From assembly GCA_910586035.1 (NCBI GenBank), contig CAJUHT010000025.1:1-19708 (forward strand): a DNA stretch of 19,708 bases. The letters are read 5' to 3'. Made by a program: the position numbers and the translations under genes. Position 1 is the stretch's first letter, and each line of letters starts with the position of its first letter. This document shows, one piece after another, positions 15,119-19,708 of the stretch. Origin of the DNA: an uncultured Christensenella sp. Its GTDB lineage: Bacteria > Bacillota > Clostridia > Christensenellales > Borkfalkiaceae. Under the pieces are notes generated by a model that saw nothing but the letters and a program-made list of their open reading frames with translations, did no database searches and was not told the origin of the DNA.

Positions 15119-15843
15119 TACTTTCGTTTAACAACGTAGGATACACCTACCACACAAAGGACGGCGAAACCAACGCCATTGCGCATATGTCGTTCGGTAT
15201 CGAACGCGGCGAATTCGTTGCCATTATAGGTCCGTCGGGGTGCGGCAAAACCACCATATTATCGCTTACGGCAGGGCTTTTAAAGCCCTCCTACGGCGAA
15301 ATAGTGCGCGAGAACGCGGAGTTCGGCTATATGTTGCAACGCGACGCGCTTTTCCCTTGGCGCACGGTTGAAGCCAACATATTTCTGCCGCTGGAAGTTA
15401 AAAAGCGCAACACCCCCGAAATGCGCGAAAACGCGCTGAGGCTTGCCGAAAAGTACGGGCTTAAAGACTTTTTGAAAAAGAAGCCGACCGAGCTTTCGGG
15501 CGGTATGCGCCAGAGGGTTGCGCTTATACGCACGCTTGCCGCACAGCCCGATATACTGCTTTTGGACGAACCTTTTTCGGCGCTGGACTACCAGACGCGC
15601 CTTAAAGTGTGCGACGACGTTCAAGGCATTATCAAGAGCGAAAAAAAGACGGCTATACTCGTAACGCACGATATGTCGGAGGCAATCGCGCTGTCCGACA
15701 AGGTTATAGTACTTTCCGCCCGCCCCGCCACGGTGGTTGCCGAACACAGGATAGACTTCGGCGGCAACAACCCCAAAAGCAGGCGCGAGTGCCCTAAATT
15801 TTCCGAAACGTTTGAAATTTTGCGTTCGGAGCTGGGCTTATAA
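15115..15843 (+). CDS. ABC transporter ATP-binding protein (SsuB/TauB-like)
   Basis: This 242-residue ATPase powers the importer. Walker A is GPSGCGKTT (39-47), the Q-loop is in MLQRDALFPW (Q75), the signature is LSGGMRQR (127-134), Walker B is ILLLDEPFSALD (147-158) and the switch His is in VTHDMSEA (H185). The FPW after the Q-loop is typical of the nitrate/sulfonate/taurine class. Its ATG overlaps the stop of the binding-protein gene as ATGA, indicating translational coupling. A hairpin separates it from the permease gene. Confidence 0.95.
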   Translation: MILSFNNVGYTYHTKDGETNAIAHMSFGIERGEFVAIIGPSGCGKTTILSLTAGLLKPSYGEIVRENAEFGYMLQRDALFPWRTVEANIFLPLEVKKRNTPEMRENALRLAEKYGLKDFLKKKPTELSGGMRQRVALIRTLAAQPDILLLDEPFSALDYQTRLKVCDDVQGIIKSEKKTAILVTHDMSEAIALSDKVIVLSARPATVVAEHRIDFGGNNPKSRRECPKFSETFEILRSELGL

Positions 15844-15845
15844 AA

Positions 15846-15870
15846 CGGGGGCAAAAACCCATTACCCCCG
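15846..15870 (+). other. Intercistronic hairpin between ATPase and permease genes
   Basis: CGGGGG pairs with CCCCCG across a 13-base A-rich loop just after the ATPase stop. No T-tract follows, so it is not a normal terminator. It could protect the upstream mRNA from decay or reduce permease expression. Confidence 0.5.
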
Positions 15871-15903
15871 CAATATACTGCAATGAAAGGATTTTTTTCA
15901 CAT

Positions 15904-16701
15904 ATGAAACACGCAAACTATTCAAAGGAGCATATCCTTTACTTAAAAAAGAAAAGGCGTAAAAGCGTGCTTATAAACGTTGCGCGCATAGGGTTGCTTG
16001 TTGCCTTTCTGGGCATATGGGAACTGCTTGCGCAGCTTAAAGTAATAGACCCGTTTATAACAAGCTGCCCCTCGCGCGTGGCTATAACGATAGGCAACCT
16101 GTATAAAAACGGCACGCTGTTCACCCACATAGGCATAACGCTTATGGAAACGCTTGTCGGCTTTATTATCGCCGTGGCGCTGGGCTATACCGTTGCTGTT
16201 CTGCTGTATATGAGCGACGGCGTGTGCAAGGTTTTAGAGCCGTATATAGTCGTTTTGAACTCATTGCCCAAAATCGCGCTCGGTCCGCTGATAATCATAT
16301 GGTTCGGAACGGGCTATTCCGCAATAATATTTATGACCGTGCTTGTAGCCGTTATAGTGTGCGTTATGAATACGCTTACGGGCTTTTTGACGGTGGATAA
16401 AACTATGCTTACGCTTATGCGGGCGATGGGCGCGAAAAAGAGCGCAGTGCTGTTTAAACTTGTCATACCCTCCTCGCTCCCCTCGCTTATCAACACATTG
16501 AAAGTCGCGGTCGGGCTTGCTTGGATTGGCTCTATTATGGGCGAATACGTGGCTTCACGCGCGGGACTCGGATACCTGATTGTATACGGCGGGCAAGTGT
16601 TAAAGCTGGACTTGGTTATGACCTCCACCTTTATCCTCTGCATACTTGCGGGCGGAATGTACGGAATAATTACGCTTATAGAAAAGAAACTCACCAAATA
16701 A
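15904..16701 (+). CDS. ABC transporter permease (SsuC/TauC-like)
   Basis: The permease has 265 residues from ATG 15904 (272 if ATG 15883 is used). About six membrane segments follow a basic N-terminus, with the first at about residues 25-45 and WELLAQ at its end as usual in this family. The EAA loop that contacts the ATPase is in TLMRAMGAKKSAVLFKLVIP followed by LPSL. The region ending in MGEYVASRAGLGYLI is characteristic of nitrate/sulfonate/taurine permeases. The only Shine-Dalgarno-like sequence, AAAGGA at 15886-15891, is 12 bases before ATG 15904 and absent before 15883, so the shorter start is preferred, weakly. It is the last gene of the operon and is followed by a strong terminator. 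Confidence 0.92.
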   Translation: MKHANYSKEHILYLKKKRRKSVLINVARIGLLVAFLGIWELLAQLKVIDPFITSCPSRVAITIGNLYKNGTLFTHIGITLMETLVGFIIAVALGYTVAVLLYMSDGVCKVLEPYIVVLNSLPKIALGPLIIIWFGTGYSAIIFMTVLVAVIVCVMNTLTGFLTVDKTMLTLMRAMGAKKSAVLFKLVIPSSLPSLINTLKVAVGLAWIGSIMGEYVASRAGLGYLIVYGGQVLKLDLVMTSTFILCILAGGMYGIITLIEKKLTK

Positions 16702-16709
16702 AAACGTTT

Positions 16710-16737
16710 GCCCCGCGCAACTTTCGTTGCGCGGGGC
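16710..16737 (+). terminator. Bidirectional terminator after the ABC operon
   Basis: A perfect 12-bp stem GCCCCGCGCAAC with GTTGCGCGGGGC encloses the tetraloop TTTC, followed by TTAAATTTTATTT. On the minus strand the same hairpin (GAAA loop) is followed by AAACGTTTTTATTT, so it can also end the minus-strand unit that comes from 17067. Confidence 0.93.
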
Positions 16738-16744
16738 TTAAATT

Positions 16745-16987
16745 TTATTTATTGGATTGAGCCGAAACCTCCCCGTCGTAATTTATTCTCGGCAAAACCT
16801 TTGCGCTTATAAATTGCGCGGCTTCCGCGAATAAACATCTTAAAGCTTTTACAGCCCAATAAACCGAAAAATTTTTCAAATCGCTCAAAAGCGCATTTTT
16901 GTTTTCAGTGCTGACAATTGCATTGTCTTTTTTATTGATTTTCTTATTATCTTACATAAATATCTCCGTTGATACGCGCTGATTTAA
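16745..16987 (-). pseudogene. Possible small gene broken at its start: ATG-TAA followed by a 68-codon open frame
   Basis: Behind a strong promoter, the minus strand carries ATG at 16957 with GGAG six bases upstream, but the next codon is TAA. In the same frame 68 further sense codons run to TAA at 16745, beginning DNKKINKKDNAIVSTE and including NFSVYWAVKALRCLFAEAAQ. The frame is also open upstream to a second, stronger Shine-Dalgarno (16994-17004), where a TTA at 16987 stands at ideal start spacing. The predicted peptide looks protein-like (charged N-terminus, amphipathic middle) but I recognise no family. It may be a decayed gene, a recoded gene, or an RNA gene with a start-stop element. The proposed coding content is an inference. 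Confidence 0.4.
16964..16967 (-). promoter_or_regulatory. Ribosome-binding site in front of the ATG-TAA start-stop
   Basis: GGAG on the minus strand is six bases before ATG 16957, an optimal distance, yet the ATG is immediately followed by TAA (16952-16954). Confidence 0.6.
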
Positions 16988-16993
16988 AGTATT

Positions 16994-17004
16994 CCCCTCC
17001 TTCT
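16994..17004 (-). promoter_or_regulatory. Strong Shine-Dalgarno without a usual start codon
   Basis: The minus strand reads AGAAGGAGGGG, among the best ribosome-binding sites in the window. No ATG, GTG or TTG follows within 20 bases; a TTA lies six bases downstream. Confidence 0.7.
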
Positions 17005-17039
17005 ATTTGCCGCGTTACAAATAAGTTTATTTTTAACTT

Positions 17040-17067
17040 ATTATATCAACTTTTTTGCGCTTGTCAA
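17040..17067 (-). promoter_or_regulatory. Strong promoter of the minus-strand unit 17033-16705
   Basis: Consensus -35 TTGACA (17062-17067), a 16-base spacer and consensus -10 TATAAT (17040-17045) on the minus strand. Transcription from about 17033 to the hairpin at 16737-16710 would give an RNA of roughly 320 bases. Confidence 0.8.
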
Positions 17068-17092
17068 CGTGTGTCAGGAAAATAATTCCATT

Positions 17093-17296
17093 TCAGCAAA
17101 AGCACTCTTCCTTTCGCGCCGCACTGCGCTCCTTTAAATTTAAGCCGCGCATAGCGTCGATTTCGCCGAGTATATCGTACGCCGAACGGCAGGTTACAAG
17201 CACCGCCTCCTCTTCCGCTCCCAACAGATACGTTTCGCCCGCGTGCCTTGCAATAACCTTTTCCCTCTGCCTTGCTATATAACTCAAAACCGTCAT
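17093..17296 (-). CDS. Small protein of unknown function, divergent from the WYL regulator
   Basis: The 67-residue protein starts at ATG 17296 with AGAGGT at good spacing. The sequence MTVLSYIARQREKVIARHAG, then ETYLLGAEEEAVLVTCRSAY, is soluble, probably alpha-helical with a short beta stretch, and ends in ECFC. Three cysteines are present, but no pattern I know. No signal peptide or membrane segment is seen. It is divergent from the WYL-domain regulator, whose promoter palindrome lies between the two genes, so it could be a target of that regulator. It lies upstream, on the same strand, of the odd start-stop unit. It could also be a chance frame, but start, Shine-Dalgarno and composition favour a real gene. 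Confidence 0.55.
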   Translation of the reverse strand: MTVLSYIARQREKVIARHAGETYLLGAEEEAVLVTCRSAYDILGEIDAMRGLNLKERSAARKEECFC

Positions 17297-17343
17297 TTCA
17301 ATTACCTCTTTTATTTTTTACGTCTTTATTCTACCGCCGATTG

Positions 17344-17372
17344 TTGACATATATTGTCATATATGATAAAAT
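17344..17372 (+). promoter_or_regulatory. Promoter of the WYL regulator gene
   Basis: Consensus TTGACA (17344-17349), exactly 17 bases, then TAAAAT (17367-17372). Two palindromes overlap it. Confidence 0.8.
17345..17366. promoter_or_regulatory. Operator-like palindromes in the WYL regulator promoter
   Basis: TGACA-TATAT-TGTCA (17345-17359) is an inverted repeat with five-base arms, and TCATATATGA (17357-17366) is a perfect 10-base palindrome overlapping it. Together they fill the -35 to -10 spacer, a position suited to repression and self-regulation by the encoded DNA-binding protein (inference). Confidence 0.5.
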
Positions 17373-17410
17373 AATTTTAAGTTTTTTAATATTGTATTTA
17401 GGAAGTGGCT

Positions 17411-18334
17411 ATGAAATACCAGGTAATGATTAAAATGCTTTTGCTTTTAACTTCCCGCAGGAAGGTAACGGCGAGGGAAATTGCCGAACGGTTTGAAATT
17501 TCGGTTCGAAGCGTTTACCGATACGTGGAGGAGTTAAACGTTGCGGGCGTGCCCATCGACGTTGTCCGCGGCAGGTACGGCGGCATTTTTATAGCCGACA
17601 CTTTCAAACTCCCCTCCGGCTTTTTTACGCGCGGGGAATACGCGGCGGTTGAAAACGCGCTGACGGCAATGCTTTCCACTATGAGCGACGAGGACCTTAT
17701 TTCCGCGCTGGAAAAGCTTAAACGCCAGCAGAAAGCCGACAGGCGCGAGCTTTCCGTTTGCGGCAACATTATAGTCGATGGCGGCGCCTGGGCTGATTTG
17801 GGCAAATTCCCCCAAAAAATGAAGGTGTGCGAGCAGGCGGTAAAGGACAGCCTGTGCCTTGAAATTGACTACATTTCCCGCGACGGCGAACACAGCAAGC
17901 GCGTGATTGACCCGTACGTTTTGATACTTAAACAAAACGTTTGGTACGTATACGCTTTCTGCCATACCCGTCAGGATTTCCGAACGTTTAAAATCGGCAG
18001 AATTAAGGGCGCGCGCTTTACGGGGCGCGGCTTTACCAAGGAGGAAATTGACAGGCGCGACATACCTTTGAACTTTGAATACACCTCCGAACAGCTTGTT
18101 CCGGTAACGTTGGAAATAGCCGCTAACGCCGTTGCCGACGTTGAGGAGTGGCTGGGCGTAGACAACATAGAGCCGCGCGGAAACGGACTTGTAGCCAACG
18201 TATCGTTGCCCGACGACGGTATGCTTGTAGACAAAATCTTAGGCTACGGCGGAAAGGTTAAAGTAGTCGCCCCCGCGGACCTTAAAAAGCGCGTGCGCGA
18301 AACTGCGCTGGCAATAGCCGCAGGCAATGCGTAA
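17411..18334 (+). CDS. HTH and WYL domain transcriptional regulator
   Basis: This is a 307-residue DNA-binding regulator. Residues 1-60 form a winged helix-turn-helix of the HTH_11/DeoR-like type (VTAREIAERFEISVRSVYRY, then a wing ending GRYGG). The middle (about 140-205) is a WYL domain, with NVWYVYAFCHTRQDFRTFKI holding the WY pair and the conserved Arg and Phe, and a C-terminal WCX-like extension completes it. WYL domains bind ligands such as nucleotides or nucleic acids and control transcription; the ligand here is unknown. A GTG at 17405 is in frame but sits against the AGGA (17400-17403), which is correctly spaced for ATG 17411. Palindromes in its promoter suggest self-regulation. Likely targets are the divergent small gene and neighbouring unit. 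Confidence 0.92.
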   Translation: MKYQVMIKMLLLLTSRRKVTAREIAERFEISVRSVYRYVEELNVAGVPIDVVRGRYGGIFIADTFKLPSGFFTRGEYAAVENALTAMLSTMSDEDLISALEKLKRQQKADRRELSVCGNIIVDGGAWADLGKFPQKMKVCEQAVKDSLCLEIDYISRDGEHSKRVIDPYVLILKQNVWYVYAFCHTRQDFRTFKIGRIKGARFTGRGFTKEEIDRRDIPLNFEYTSEQLVPVTLEIAANAVADVEEWLGVDNIEPRGNGLVANVSLPDDGMLVDKILGYGGKVKVVAPADLKKRVRETALAIAAGNA

Positions 18335-18337
18335 TTC

Positions 18338-18367
18338 TTGACCTGCGCATATGCGCCGTTGTATAAT
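18338..18367 (+). promoter_or_regulatory. Promoter of the DUF368 gene with a palindrome in its spacer
   Basis: TTGACC (18338-18343), an 18-base spacer and consensus TATAAT (18362-18367), beginning four bases after the WYL regulator stop. GCGCATATGCGC (18345-18356), a perfect 12-base palindrome, lies between the two boxes and could be an operator. Confidence 0.7.
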
Positions 18368-18429
18368 GTTTAACAGGGCGCATAATAGACGCGCGGGCTG
18401 ACTATTATAATATAGTAACGGGTAAAAAA

Positions 18430-19398
18430 GTGAAAGTTAAAGAATTTTTTATAAATATAGCTAAGGGCGGAGCAATCGGCTTAGCTATGCTCATTCCCGG
18501 CGTGTCGGGCGGAACGCTTGCCGTGCTTTTGGGAGTTTACGACAAGATTATCGACAGCGTGGGCAACCTGTTTAAGCAGTTTAAAAAGAGCGTGCTGTTT
18601 CTTTTGCCCATACTTTTAGGCGCGGTGCTCGCGTTTGCCGCCCTGTATTTCCCCTTGAAGTACGCGCTGCAATACGCTCCTTTCCCCACCATTATGCTGT
18701 TTTCTGGCTTGATGCTCGGCAGTATACCCGACCTAATTAAAACCTCCAACAAAAACGGCTTTAAGCCTTTGGATACTATCGGGCTTGTACTCTCCTGCGC
18801 GTTGGTTATAGGCATTTGCTTTATCCCCGCGATTGGCAACGTAGACCTTTCAGCGAATATGCAGGCGTGGCAATACTTTTTACTGCTGTTTATGGGTATG
18901 CTTGCAAGTTGCGCGCTTGTTGTGCCGGGGGTCAGCGGCTCTATGCTGATGCTTATCTTCGGCTACTACGAGCCACTGCTCGCCTGTATATCAGGCTTAA
19001 AAACTTCGTTCGGACACTCTTTGCTGGTGCTTGCCACCTTTGCCGTGGGACTTATAATAGGCTTCTTCACGATAGCAAAACTGATGCAACTGCTGTTGAA
19101 AAAATTCCGCAGAGTTACTTTCTGGTCAATTGTCGGGTTTGTTATCGGCTCGATTCCCGCAGTGATTATAACCTTTTTCCATCAGTTCGGCGATAACCTT
19201 GAAGTTTATCTCTCGCCGTTGCAAATAACTTTGGGCGTGTTGCTGTTTGTTTTGGGCGGAGTAGGAGCGTTTTTTCTTACGCGTTTTGCCGCAAAGCACG
19301 CCGAACAAAAAGTTGCCGCCCCCGTAACCGAGAGCGACCAGGCAAACGACTGCCCCGCCAAAGAGATAGTTGACAACAAAGAAAACGAGGAAGAATAA
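18430..19398 (+). CDS. popT: DUF368 membrane protein, PopT-type polyprenyl-phosphate transporter
   Basis: This 322-residue integral membrane protein shows the DUF368 internal duplication: IPGVSGGTLAVLLGVYD (22-38) in the first half and VPGVSGSMLMLIFGYYE (165-181) in the second, each in a re-entrant or membrane-buried position. About eight membrane segments are apparent. DUF368 proteins (PopT) have been shown to recycle undecaprenyl phosphate across the membrane, so the probable role is returning lipid carrier for peptidoglycan and glycan synthesis; this is knowledge of the family, not shown here. The start is GTG 18430 with only a weak upstream GGG, as no better start precedes the conserved N-terminus. 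The charged tail (about 290-322) ends NKENEEE, next to a tandem duplication. A terminator follows. Confidence 0.9.
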   Translation: MKVKEFFINIAKGGAIGLAMLIPGVSGGTLAVLLGVYDKIIDSVGNLFKQFKKSVLFLLPILLGAVLAFAALYFPLKYALQYAPFPTIMLFSGLMLGSIPDLIKTSNKNGFKPLDTIGLVLSCALVIGICFIPAIGNVDLSANMQAWQYFLLLFMGMLASCALVVPGVSGSMLMLIFGYYEPLLACISGLKTSFGHSLLVLATFAVGLIIGFFTIAKLMQLLLKKFRRVTFWSIVGFVIGSIPAVIITFFHQFGDNLEVYLSPLQITLGVLLFVLGGVGAFFLTRFAAKHAEQKVAAPVTESDQANDCPAKEIVDNKENEEE

Positions 19399-19438
19399 AT
19401 TATTTATTTGCACGAGGAAGAACAAATCATTTATTTCC
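19385..19438 (+). repeat. 27-base imperfect tandem duplication across the popT stop
   Basis: Bases 19385-19411 and 19412-19438 match at 24 of 27 positions (both start ACGAGGAAGAA). The first copy contains the popT stop TAA; the second has CAA at that position. Confidence 0.85.
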
Positions 19439-19446
19439 GCTTTTAC

Positions 19447-19486
19447 TTGCCGCCCCCTTTTTAACGGGGCGGCAATGAGTTTTTTT
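19447..19486 (+). terminator. Terminator of popT
   Basis: TTGCCGCCCC pairs with GGGGCGGCAA over 10 bp around a nine-base loop, followed by TGAG and seven T residues. Confidence 0.92.
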
Positions 19487-19487
19487 G

Positions 19488-19708
19488 TGAATTATCATAT
19501 CAAACGCAACAGAGAGAATAATGTGGATTATCATATTATAGCCTCTTACCTTAATAAAAGAAGTGCTATGTAATTTTAAATTACTACCCAAACCTTGTCT
19601 TCCCTCTTAACAAAGGGACGAGCACTGTTTTCTCCAAAACAGCACAGTGTGCCGTTTTGGCATTGCGAGGTGAGTGAGCGCATACGTCCAGCGCGAACGG
19701 TGCCCGAA
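19488..19708. other. No convincing gene at the window end; possible intergenic repeat element
   Basis: No convincing gene is seen. ATTATCATAT occurs twice (19491-19500 and 19527-19536). From about 19590 several short hairpins occur, among them TCCCT with AGGGA and CTGTTTT-CTCC-AAAACAG, and the composition changes toward GC at the edge. This looks like dispersed intergenic repeats known from clostridial genomes, but there is only one copy in the window, so the call is weak. Confidence 0.3.

Noticed and set aside
19370..19573. Open frame crossing the popT terminator, including a 32-codon ATG frame from 19474
   Set aside because: It runs through the terminator hairpin and T-tract, has no ribosome-binding site, and its YHI repeat simply reflects the repeated ATTATCATAT.

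Overview
The window looks like chromosomal DNA of an anaerobic, Gram-positive-type member of the Bacillota, most likely Clostridia. The reasons are strong Shine-Dalgarno sites, clear TTGACA/TATAAT-type promoters, GC-rich hairpin terminators, rubrerythrin, the rdgB-ysnB gene pair, a lipobox-bearing solute-binding protein and CCA-encoding tRNA genes. Genus-level assignment is not possible from the sequence. No phage, transposase, CRISPR array or plasmid gene is visible; most of the window is ordinary housekeeping sequence.

Layout. At 1-376 (minus) is the start of a YoaP-like GNAT acetyltransferase cut by the window edge. Then come rubrerythrin (515-1054, minus), a DUF3788 protein (1313-1726, minus), a minus-strand tRNA operon fMet-Met-Glu with its own promoter and terminator (1878-2275), and a Na/Pi cotransporter with a PhoU-like tail (2330-4069, minus). 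A divergent promoter region leads to trmL (4243-4734), then rdgB, a YsnB-like phosphoesterase and an uncharacterised membrane protein (4809-6843, plus). pgcA (6976-8898, plus) follows, with an odd Lys/Ala/Pro tail.

From 14011 back to 9045 (minus) lies a compact unit: valS, a GNAT acetyltransferase, a ComEC-like metallo-beta-lactamase-fold protein anchored in the membrane, and a double zinc-ribbon membrane protein. Divergent from valS is a three-gene ABC importer of the SsuABC/TauABC/NrtABC class (14126-16701, plus) of unknown substrate, ended by a strong hairpin.

The most unusual stretch is 16705-17404. It holds a small unrecognised gene (17093-17296, minus), divergent from a WYL-domain regulator (17411-18334, plus). 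Downstream of it is an independent minus-strand transcription unit with a strong promoter, two Shine-Dalgarno sequences and a shared terminator. Its only good start codon is followed at once by TAA and then by a 68-codon open frame. The window closes with a DUF368 (PopT-type) membrane protein, its terminator and about 220 bases without a convincing gene.

Further oddities are an extra base in the T-arm of tRNA-fMet, an inverted repeat flanking that tRNA, a promoter whose -35 box lies in the loop of the preceding terminator, a possible leaderless start for rdgB, and a tandem duplication at the end of the DUF368 gene.
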